This document shows, piece after piece, positions 1-7,549 of a stretch of 14,676 bases of DNA; the stretch's first letter is position 1, and each line of letters begins with the position of its first letter. The stretch covers positions 1,033,794 to 1,048,469 of the forward strand of contig KQ482063.1 in the NCBI GenBank assembly GCA_001430745.1, written 5' to 3'. Under the pieces are notes generated by a model. That model saw only the letters and a list, made by a program, of their open reading frames with translations, was not told where the DNA came from and ran no database searches. Both the position numbers and the translations under genes were made by a program. Origin of the DNA: Auxenochlorella pyrenoidosa. Lineage: Eukaryota > Chlorophyta > Trebouxiophyceae > Chlorellales > Chlorellaceae.

Positions 1-13
1 GGGGGGGGGGGGG
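1..13. repeat. Homopolymer G run at window edge
   Basis: Thirteen consecutive G bases open the window, followed by G/C-rich sequence. The run lies inside or just beyond an intron of the truncated desulfurase gene. It may mark a contig edge at a hard-to-sequence tract. Confidence 0.9.
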
Positions 14-907
14 CGGGCGTGGGCGGCAGGCGGCAGTAAGCGCGCGACCTACCGCACGCTGGAAGCAGGGGCGCCCCACGCAGGACAGTCTTGGCCCAGG
101 CTCTCCCCGGGGGCTCCAGCCGGTGGGGCAACAGCAGACCAGCTCAAGTGGTGGGGAGGGAGGCAGAAGGAAGATGGGATGACACTGTTCAACGACTGGT
201 CCCCAGGGCCACCCGTGCACCCGCCCCACCAGGCGTCTGCCTCGGTGCCGCAGGATGTGAAGTGGATCTCGTCTGGCTGGGCGCCCACCATGGCCGCCAC
301 CTGGCGCCGCGCCAGGTCGACCGCTTCCTTGCAGGGCCGGCCTGGGGGGCAGGGCGATACGCCGGGTCAAGCGGAAGGCCAAAAAGATGCGACTCAACAC
401 TGTTGCCGCAGCTGTGCACTGCGTAATCATGAATCGTGAGGGCATGAGGCGGGCACCGGCAACTGCCTGTGCCTGGGCCGGCAGCAAGCTGTAGGCAAGG
501 GGTGGCCAGTGTGTGTCGGCCACAGATGGCCACTGCAGCACGCCTCCTCACCAAAGGCGTGGGCCGAGGATGGGTTGCCAAAGGCAGTCAGGTAGGGCTG
601 CATCGCCTCGACCACCTCGGGGAACACAGGCGTGGTGGCTGCACTGGCAGGCAGGTTGGGCAGCATGCGATGCCACCAGAGCTGGGCAGGGCAGCGTTAG
701 GTGCGGCAGGTGCTTGGGGTGCAAGGCGCAGTGTCGACAACGCATGCCTGCCAGGATGCACACAAGAAAGCGCTGCAGCTAGGCACCTTCTCTGCGCGTA
801 CCATTCCAGTCTAGATAGGTGCAGCCCGTCTGCGTGAAGTAAGGCAGGCTTTCACCCAGGCCTGGCAAGCGGGAGGCGGGAGCGGCTGTGCCGGCACAAG
901 GGGACAT
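1..907 (-). CDS. Cysteine desulfurase-like class V aminotransferase, N-terminal part
   Basis: Partial gene running off the left edge. Three exons join cleanly: 907-802 (ATG at 907, context GCCACCATCATG), 638-552 and 341-230, with introns 801-639 and 551-342, both GT-AG. The joined protein reads through YLDWNATTPVFPEVVEAM, then GNPSSAHAFG, then ARRQVAAMVGAQPDEIHF and TSCGTEAD. This is the N-terminal signature of the NifS/IscS-type PLP-dependent cysteine desulfurases, which take sulfur from cysteine for Fe-S cluster or thio-cofactor synthesis. The PLP lysine and catalytic cysteine lie beyond the window, so activity cannot be judged. The family motif starts only about 30 residues after the Met, leaving little room for a plastid or mitochondrial transit peptide, so a cytosolic form is possible (inference). 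The next exon, somewhere in 1-200, is unresolved; a short one ending before GTAGGT near position 50 is one candidate. Family assignment is solid, subfamily is not. Confidence 0.8.
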
Positions 908-1336
908 GATGGTGGCCTGCCTGTTGGAAGGTTGGCCAAGTTTGTTGTTTCGGAATTGCCAGTTGAATGAATACGTAAGAGAGGAGCTGGGGTAGCGTGT
1001 CAAGAAGTGTGGGCACGACAAGGGAGGAGCGCCACTGCAGCGATGTTGCATGCCTCTGAGGTAATGGAAGCCTTGATGCAAGCGCGATCGATCAGTTTTA
1101 CAAGCCGATTGAGCTTTGGTCATGCATACCGGCCACAATTGAGCGTAGCACGCTTTTCACTTGCCTCTCTCCTACGGCAGCGCTGCGTTCGGCCCTGCAT
1201 GGCCACGGATCGCACCTCTCATGGTTGCCGCGCTGCTGCATATTGACACCCACGGCCTGCCGGCACCGAGCGCGGCAGGCGAGTTGCAAACTCCTGTCTG
1301 CAGATCGCGCAGCCGCTACGGAGTAATCTGATTAAC
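908..1336. promoter_or_regulatory. Divergent upstream region shared by the desulfurase and ITPK genes
   Basis: About 430 bp lie between the two outward-facing start codons. It should hold both 5' UTRs and promoters. It is visibly less G+C-rich than the neighbouring exons, for example around 920-1000 and 1080-1130. I see no TATA box at a convincing spacing, no known motif and no coding exon. Confidence 0.5.
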
Positions 1337-4104
1337 ATGGGTGTCAAAGGTCGACTTTGCATCTCGCCGCCGTAACTGCCCGTCTCCCAGCAGCTTTGCC
1401 GCCGCTCCTGCCAGCGGCGGAAGACGCACAGACCCCCTTGCATCACGCCCTCCTCTCTGTGCATCTGCAGACCTGTGTGATGGTGCCGCGACCCTGCTCA
1501 CACGCCTGCAACAGCAGGGCGTGCGCCCTGCGCTGCTGCTGCAGTGCAGCTCAGCAACCGAGGCAGCCGCGTGCCTGGCTGCGCTGCAGCCGGCGGCAGA
1601 GGCAGCGGGGGCGCCCTTCTCGCTAGCGCAGCCAAGCCAGCTGCCCGTGGCCATCAGGCAGGCTTCTCTAGGTGCAGGCGGCGCTCTGGGTGCCGCAACG
1701 CACAAGCTGGGCCTGAACAGCACTAGCTGGGCCTGAACAGCACTCAACCTGCGCGCCGTGCCTGCTCTGCTGCTGCTGCCTCTGCCAGCAACCCTGCCTG
1801 CCCAGCCCTTGCAGGCTGACGCTGGATCAGCTGGCGCCGGCGGCGCCGCAAGCCATCGCCGTGGTCAGCCTGTCAGACAGCAGTGCAGCCGCCAGCCTGG
1901 CAGCCTCGCTCGGTTGCGGCTCTGTGAAGCACTTGCCCGCCCGCGGCACGGCGCCCGCCCAGCTGCAGGCCTGGGGGCTGCAAGCGGTGGCTGGCCTGAC
2001 TGCAGCGCGAGCTGCAGTGCAGCCCCTTGTTGTGGGCTATGTGATGAAGGAGTCGCGACAGCTGGCGCTGGCCCAGCAGGGCTTGCTGCCCCTGCTGCCG
2101 GCACCACAGCCGCCAGCAGGCAGCGCCGCTGCCGGAGCGGTGGCAGGGGCAGCAGCAGCAACAGCAGCATCAGGGGGACAAGAGCCCCCCATGGTATTTG
2201 TGCCTCTTGACCTCGGCAGCAGCCTGGTGCCACAGCTGGCTCGCTGTCAGCTGGTACTGCAGAAGCTGACTGACTGCTTGCAGCCGGGGGGCGGCGGCGC
2301 AGTAGCAGAGCTGACCCCCGATGCGCAGGCGCTGCTGGCGCTGCTGCAGCAGGGTCAGACAGACGGGCAGCAGCAGCAGCAGGGGCAGCAGCAGGGGCAG
2401 CAGCAGGGGCCGGCAGCGCCGCCGATTTGCCTGGTGGATCCAGCAGAGGCGCTGCAGCCGATCATGGACCGGGCGGCGCTCATTCCCTGCCTGGAGCAGG
2501 CCGCCCTGGCTGTGAGGCAGCGCGCCATCCCCATGCGCGCGCCCGCCTCGCTCCTGCTGACACGGCTGGACGCGACGGGCACGCCGCGCCAGCTGGCGGC
2601 CGCCCGCATCGCCCTGCCCTGCATCGTCAAGCCGCAGGCGGCCTGCGGCGTGGCCGAGGCGCACCAGATGGCGTTTGTGCTGCACGGGTGAGCGGCCGGC
2701 CGGCTGGCGGGCGGGCAGACAGGCGGGTGGGCAGGCGGGCGGGCGGCAGGCAGGCAAGGAGGCAGACTCCATTTGCTACCGTCACCTACCCAGACGTGCT
2801 GAATGCAGCGCAGGCGTTGGCAGACCACCCCCTTGCAGGAGGAGGGCGGCGGGCTTCCAGCTCGGGCCCTCGCCTGGCACGCTTGCCAGCTGTCTTGTCC
2901 ACACCCCGTCCACACTCCCACGCTTGCCAGCTGCCTTGACCACTCCCTCTCTGCACACCCTGGCTGCAGCTCCGGCTTTGAAGACCTGGAGGTCCCCCTG
3001 CCGGCTGTGGCGCAAGAGTACGTCGACCATGGCGGCTTGGTGTGGAAGGTGTACGTCGCGGGGGAGCAGGTGGGCGGGGCGAGGCAGGGGCCTGGCGCAT
3101 GGCTGGGCAGCGTGGGGTGCCGAGCAGGCGTGCAGCGCGGGGGAGGGCGGGGTCTCGCAGGCGCAGCGTCCTGCATGCCTACCTTGCTCGCCCATCTTCA
3201 GTGCAACAGGATCGAGTTGTATCGACTGACCCTGCTTGCCAATCTTGCACTCCCCTCCCCCCACCCTGCCTGGAACGCCCTGCCAGGTGTTCTGGACGCA
3301 CCGCAAGTCGACCCCCGACCTGGGGCCCCTGGCGCGCAGGCTGGCCAGCAACCCCGATGCCAACATACCCACCAGCATCGCCTTTGACTCGCTCAAGTCC
3401 CTGCCCACAACGCTGCCCTGGCTGCGCCAGCTGGACCCGCCTGCGCCCGCGCCTGCCGTGGCGGCAGCGCCAGCAGCAGCGGGAGCGGGCCCAGCGGCAG
3501 CAGGCAGCGCCAAGGGAGGCCCCAGCGAGCAGCTGCCGGCGGCGGCAGCAGCGGGACTACAGGAGCCAGGGGCTGCAGCGGCAGCTGGCGAGGCGCAGGC
3601 AGCTCTGCCTCCGGGCTATGAGCTGATGCGGCGGCCGACGTTCGAGGCGGTTGCGGCGGCGCTGCGGCAGCAGCTGGGGCTGACCCTGTTTGGGTTTGAC
3701 CTCGTGTTGGACCGGGCTGCAGGCAAGCCTTTGACCGGGCTGCTCGCAAGCCTTTGACCGGGTCGCTTGCGTGCTGGGTGCTGCGCGTTGGTGGAGGGGC
3801 TTCGCCCCGACTGCCCCATCCATCCTGCATGCCTGCTCGCCTGCCTCACGCGGGACCGCCTTCTGCCGGTTCTGGCTCTCTCTCACATCCTATCCCCGCA
3901 CCCCCCGCACCCCCCGCACCCCCAAACCCCCCTGCAGGGGAGCTGGTGATCATCGACGTCAACTACTTCCCCTCTTTCAAAGGCATCCCTGAGGCGCCGT
4001 CCGCGCTGCAGGCGGCGCTGCGCCAGCGGTACGCGCACCACCTGGCAGCCTGGCAGGCGCAGCAGCCGCAGCGTGGGGCAGCAGGGGCAGGCCTGGTCAA
4101 CTAG
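1337..4104 (+). CDS. Inositol-tetrakisphosphate 1-kinase / inositol 1,3,4-trisphosphate 5/6-kinase, ITPK4-type
   Basis: ATP-grasp kinase that phosphorylates soluble inositol tris/tetrakisphosphates on the route to phytate. Proposed exons: 1337-1349, 1471-1657, 1815-2687, 2970-3069, 3287-3722 and 3938-4104 (TAG stop); 1776 nt, about 591 aa. The last four are well supported by phase and homology. The first exon and the 1657 donor (AG|GCAGGC) are tentative. Residues 140-148 (VGYVMKESR) match the usual ITPK core start. VDPAEALQPIMDR lies near 274, LPCIVKPQAACGVAEAH near 334-350 (ATP-site Lys339), QEYVDHGG at 373-380, FDSLKSLP in exon 5, FGFDLV near 526-531 and IIDVNYFPSF from 541. Metal ligands Asp529, Asp543 and Asn545 are present. 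The N-terminal domain of about 140 aa and the 'KPQ.ACGVA.AH' and 'FDSLKSLP' wording match plant ITPK4 rather than the shorter ITPK1-3. A Gln-rich insert (about 250-265) and an Ala/Pro-rich linker (about 438-500) make it longer than Arabidopsis ITPK4. Confidence 0.85.
1705..1744. repeat. Exact 20-bp tandem duplication
   Basis: The unit AGCTGGGCCTGAACAGCACT occurs twice back to back (1705-1724 and 1725-1744). In the proposed gene model it sits inside ITPK intron 2. Each copy carries an acceptor-like CAG. The 20-nt unit would shift the frame if it were exonic. Confidence 0.9.
2368..2410 (+). repeat. CAG/GGG coding repeat (Gln-Gly tract) in ITPK exon 3
   Basis: A run of CAG codons interrupted by GGG every three or four codons, essentially a 12-bp unit CAGCAGCAGGGG about three times. 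It encodes a Gln/Gly tract just before the conserved VDPAEAL motif. It is probably a disordered loop inserted into the kinase N-terminal part. Confidence 0.9.
3710..3762. repeat. 23-bp tandem duplication spanning the ITPK exon 5 donor
   Basis: Units 3710-3732 and 3733-3755 differ at only two adjacent bases (AG versus TC), followed by a 7-bp partial third copy. The first unit holds the end of exon 5 and the GC donor CAG|GCAAGC at 3723. The second repeats it as CTC|GCAAGC at 3746. Confidence 0.9.
3723..3937 (+). other. GC-AG intron in the ITPK gene
   Basis: The donor is CAG|GCAAGC, the consensus form for GC-type introns. The acceptor is CCCCTGCAG|GGG after a C-rich tract (CCCCGCAC repeats, about 3895-3932). 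Splicing joins DRAAG to ELVIIDVNYFPSF in phase 1. This restores the contiguous family motif containing the metal-binding Asp and Asn. No GT donor between 3704 and the in-frame TGA at 3755 gives the right phase without deleting family-conserved sequence. Confidence 0.8.
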
Positions 4105-4385
4105 CTGCCTGTTTCTGGGCGCGCCGCCTGTTTGCGTGGCACTGCCGCGAGCAGAGCATGGAACGCACAGAGGTAACAAGCTGTGGTTGCAAAGTAAACA
4201 CTTACACCGGCAGAAACAGTCAACAGGAACAAAGGAGGCGACAAGATTTGGGGGACCCGTTGCTGCTGCGCCAGAACCGGTACTGCATGCAACCTACCCA
4301 CTGTCGAGCGAGCAAAGCGCCTCTGCGTAACACATTGAATGCCCGGGCTGTGCAGGACCCCAGCAGTGCCGTGCTCTGCGGCGGG
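4105..4385. other. Convergent intergenic region (3' UTRs of ITPK and AP2-like genes)
   Basis: 281 bp separate the two facing stop codons. The plus-strand side shows no TGTAA or AATAAA that I can find. The minus-strand side has one TGTAA. The two 3' UTRs may overlap. No coding exon is seen. Confidence 0.5.
4202..4206 (-). terminator. UGUAA-type poly(A) signal for the AP2-like gene
   Basis: TGTAA on the minus strand, 180 nt past the AP2-like stop codon. UGUAA is the dominant poly(A) signal in chlorophyte algae such as Chlamydomonas. The position and strand fit. A five-base word is weak evidence alone. Confidence 0.45.
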
Positions 4386-4941
4386 TCAGCCCTGGCAGCG
4401 CAGCACCCAGCGCCGCGCGCCCGCCGCGTCGCCCGCCTGCAGGCAGCTCCGCAGCGCGGCAAACAGCACCCGCCGCTCCTCCTCCTCAGCCTCCCACATG
4501 TGCTCCCTGAAGGCGTTCATCTGCAGGGAGCAGAGCAAACAGCAGAGCGTGGGTGTGCGCCAGGAGGCTGCGGCAAGCCAGATCGCATGCAAATGCGCAG
4601 CTCTGCGGCTCGCAGAAGGCGGGCAGGCACGCTCTCCTTCCCCAACGGCCCCCCAACCCCCTTGTCGTGCACCCACACTCACCTTGGCGGGGCTGAGCTC
4701 CAGGTGCGCCTCCAGCAGAGGGTCCAGCCGGCCCAGCACCCACCAGGGCTTGGCCCCGGGCGGCACGCTGGGCGGCAGCGCGGCAGCGGCCGCCGCAAGG
4801 CCGTTGGGAGCTGGCCCCCCAGGCTGCTGCTGGCGCCCCTGCTCGGCCTGCTGTGCCTGCTGCTGGCGCCCCTGCTGGCTGCGCATCGGTTCTGCAGTCT
4901 GTTGCTGCGGCAAAGGTGGCGGCTGAGCCTGCTGCTGCTGT

Positions 4942-4977
<36 letters not shown>

Positions 4978-6462
4978 CCCCCAGCAGTGAGGCGCTTCTT
5001 CCTGCCAACGCTTGCCTCGCCTGCCTCGTGCTGCTGGCTATGCTGCTGCCGCGCCTGCTGTGGCGGCAGCTGTTTCGGGGGCCGTAGTGCCTGCTGAACC
5101 TCTTGCTGCGCCTGCTGCACCTGCTGCACCTGCTGCTGCTGCTGCTGCTGCTCCAAGTTGCGCCTCCTCTTCTTGCTCGTGCCGGCCTCTGGCTCCTCAT
5201 GCTTCACCACCTGCTGGGGCACCTCATCGCTCTCCTCTGAGCGGCATCGCTTCACCGGGCCGGGGTTGCCCACCGCGGCTGCCTCGTCGTCAAATCTGAG
5301 GTGCGTGGGCTGCACCTGCTCCTGCTGCTCCTGGCGACGCTTCTTGCTTGCGGGCAAACCCTGCTGTGGGCGGGTGCTTGCCTCAGGCCGCTCGCTGCTG
5401 CTGCCACGGCCCCTCCTGGCACAGCTGCCATTGCTCTGGACAGTCTGCTGCGTCTGCTGTGCATGGCCACCTCCTCGTGCCCTTCCTGCTGGCGCCGCCG
5501 CCACCTTTCTCGCAGCCGCTTCCTTTGCTGCCTCCTTTGCCGCCACCTTTGCTGCACTTTTCGTCATGCGCCGCAGCGCTCCATCATGCTGCAGCTGCAA
5601 GAGCAGCTGCGCGAGGTCTGCTGCACTGTCCTGCTGCTGCAGCTGCGACACAATGGCTTGGTATATGGCCAGGGGATTGCGCGACCTGCAAGGGATCCTT
5701 GGCTTGCACAGCCGTGAAAAGGCAGGCACACATGCAGGCGGCTGGCAGACTATATCGTAAGCAAAATCAATCAACACAGCTGACGGCTTGCAAGTCCATG
5801 GACAAGCATTTTATGGCTCACCCGGCGGCCGCCAAAGGCAGCCCGCTGCGCTGCGCTGCCCATATGCGTGCCAACTCAGCCGCTACCTGGGTATTTGCCT
5901 GCAAAGCAGCGCCAGCAGCAGTAGGGCACAACAGTGGGCGTGGGCCTGCACAGCGGCGCAAGCAGCAACGAGGCACAGCAGTGGCGCCATGCCTTGAAAA
6001 GTGGAACGAAGAGAAAGCAGTGAGCGGTTGCTGACGTGGCACAGCCAGGAGAGCAGTATCAACACAGCTGTCGGCTGCTGCCTTACCCGGGGCACCGTCA
6101 CAAGCCGCAGAGCCCCTCTCGGCAGCTCCCGCCAGGGCTGCTCGCAGAACAGGCCCACTTCCCTCTGAAATGGAAGGTACGTGACGCAGCCCACTGTGAC
6201 AGTTGGTACCAGCTGCTGCCGCGGCCCTTGCTTCTGCGACAGATGCTGCTGCTCCTGCCGCGGCCGTGATTCCTGCGCCAGCCGCTGCTCTGCTGCACGT
6301 ATCGGATGCGGCTCCTGAAGCTGCCCTCCCTGCCGCTTCCCAGCCTCCTGCGCCTGCCGCTGCCACGAACGCTGCTCTTGGTGCTGCCGCCGCCCAGCCT
6401 CCCCTAACTGTTGGCCCTGCTGCGGCTGCTGCTGCCGCCGCTGCTGCTGCTGCTGTTGCTGC

Positions 6463-6495
<33 letters not shown>

Positions 6496-7090
6496 AAATC
6501 CTGCTCCTCCTCCTCGAGCTCATCTGGCTCCCGGAGCAGCGCTGGCTCCCGCCCGGCGCGGGCCGAGGCGGCCGCCAGGCGCTCCAGCACACCGCCGTCC
6601 TGGTACCGCTTGACCAGCATCTGCGCGTCCCGCATGTCCCTGCACCCAGCGGGCGGATATTAAAAAGAAACAATCTTTTGTTTCCATTATTTTGAACGAT
6701 CCCCTGTTGACATCATACGTGGTGGAAGGCGTGGTTGTGGGGAATTCGCATAGGCATCAGATCCAGCCGGTGCTCCAGGTGCCCACTACCCGCCCCTCCC
6801 GGCTCTCCGACGCAACAGGAGGAAGCCACCGACCTGCACCCCCGGATGTGGTCGCCCATGTCGGCATAGGTGGCGGCGGGGAAGTGCAGGCGCTTGGCGG
6901 AATACTTCTTGGCGCCGTGCAGGTGCTCCCGCGCCAGGCGCAGGATGTCGTGGGCATGACACGCCTCGCGTGCCGTGGACAGCGAACCCACAAATGCAGT
7001 GACACTCTCCGCCGTCAGACGCACGCTGTACCTGCCGCTGGGGGTGTGGGACACCCCCTTGTACCGGGTGGTGGCCTCGCCGGGTGGCAT
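4386..7090 (-). CDS. AP2/ERF-like domain protein with polyglutamine tracts
   Basis: Four exons with matching phases: 7090-6834, 6639-6181, 5685-4683 and 4520-4386; 1854 nt, about 617 aa. The ATG at 7090 has strong context (GGCGCCACCATGCC). Exon 1 encodes TRYKGVSHTPSGRYSVRL, then FVGSLSTAREACHAHDI and later LHFPAATY. This follows the AP2/ERF DNA-binding plan (YRGV..., GRW, WLGTF.T.EEAA.AYD, NFP), but both usual Trp positions are Tyr/Phe, so it is a divergent AP2-like domain. The middle is almost all Gln, with acidic and basic patches. ASKKRRQ and TSKKRRRN look like nuclear localization signals. The C-terminus has a helical acidic stretch (EAEEEERRVLFAALRSCLQA). Likely a nuclear regulatory protein (inference). 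The donor at 6181 (AC|GTACCT) is the least certain junction: GTAAGG lies about 100 nt further on but gives the wrong phase. Last intron 4682-4521 is stop-free. Confidence 0.65.
4930..4976 (-). repeat. Polyglutamine-coding CAG repeat in AP2-like exon 3
   Basis: CTG run on the plus strand, read as CAG codons on the coding strand, interrupted by one CCA. It encodes about a dozen Gln around one Pro. Confidence 0.9.
5111..5152 (-). repeat. Second polyglutamine-coding repeat in AP2-like exon 3
   Basis: CAG codons on the minus strand following the KKRRRN basic cluster. They start as uninterrupted Gln and decay into a QQVQQV pattern from GTG interruptions every third codon. Confidence 0.9.
6441..6495 (-). 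repeat. Polyglutamine-coding CAG repeat in AP2-like exon 2
   Basis: Coding-strand CAG run interrupted once by CCG and once by CAA, giving Q10-P-Q7-like sequence after an acidic stretch (DELEEEEQDL). The plus strand reads poly-Ala or poly-Leu in open but spurious frames. Confidence 0.9.
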
Positions 7091-7549
7091 GGTGGCGCCG
7101 CCTGCGGCAGCGGAGCGGCGGTGAATGAGGAACAAGACGGGAAGCCAATTGGTGCGGCCGGCGGAGCGCAGCGGCAGAGTAACTCAATGCTCGTCCATCC
7201 GATTCCGACCTGCTTGGGGCAGCGGCCAAGCTACGAGGTTTGTGAGACGGGCCAAGCGGCAGAAGGCACTCTCCTTGCGCTTCCTGCTGCTCGATGATAA
7301 GAGCCGAGCCTGGATAAGCAGAAAGGAGCAACAGAGGTGCGCCAGCCCCGGCGGGAGATGGATGCCGCCCATAGCGTGACCTCCCGCCGCCAACGTGAGG
7401 TGCAGTGCGGGCAGAGCTCACAATACTCGCTGCAGCCCAGGCTCCGCCTGACAAGCAGTATTTTTGCAAATTTCGAACACAAGACAACATATCAAGCAAC
7501 GAAGCACAGTAGCCACAGCATGCCCCCCCTGTCGCAATCTCAGCAGCCC
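7091..7549. promoter_or_regulatory. Intergenic region: AP2-like promoter/5' UTR and CSPP1-like 3' UTR
   Basis: 459 bp between the CSPP1-like stop (7550) and the AP2-like start (7090), both on the minus strand. The AP2-like promoter and 5' UTR should be in the lower-coordinate half. I find no TGTAA on the minus strand here, so the poly(A) site of the upstream gene is unplaced. A local A+T-rich patch lies at about 7455-7500. No exon is recognised. Confidence 0.5.

Noticed and set aside
1341..1736. ITPK first exon read continuously from a GTG at 1341
   Set aside because: There is no in-frame ATG. The sequence 1350-1470 ends in a good acceptor (GCATCTGCAG), and ATG 1337-1349 joined to 1471 gives a matching phase. 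The donor (AAAG|GTCGAC) is weak, so the exon 1 call remains tentative.
4158..5087. Plus-strand 309-codon ORF with a Leu-rich, membrane-like stretch
   Set aside because: The Leu run is the reverse complement of CAG repeats in the AP2-like exon 3. It crosses that gene's exon/intron boundaries without any change in character.
6203..6613. Plus-strand ORF encoding long poly-Ala, and an overlapping poly-Leu ORF at 6411-6695
   Set aside because: Both are antisense frames of the polyglutamine-coding exon 2 of the AP2-like gene. They match no family and have no supporting gene structure.
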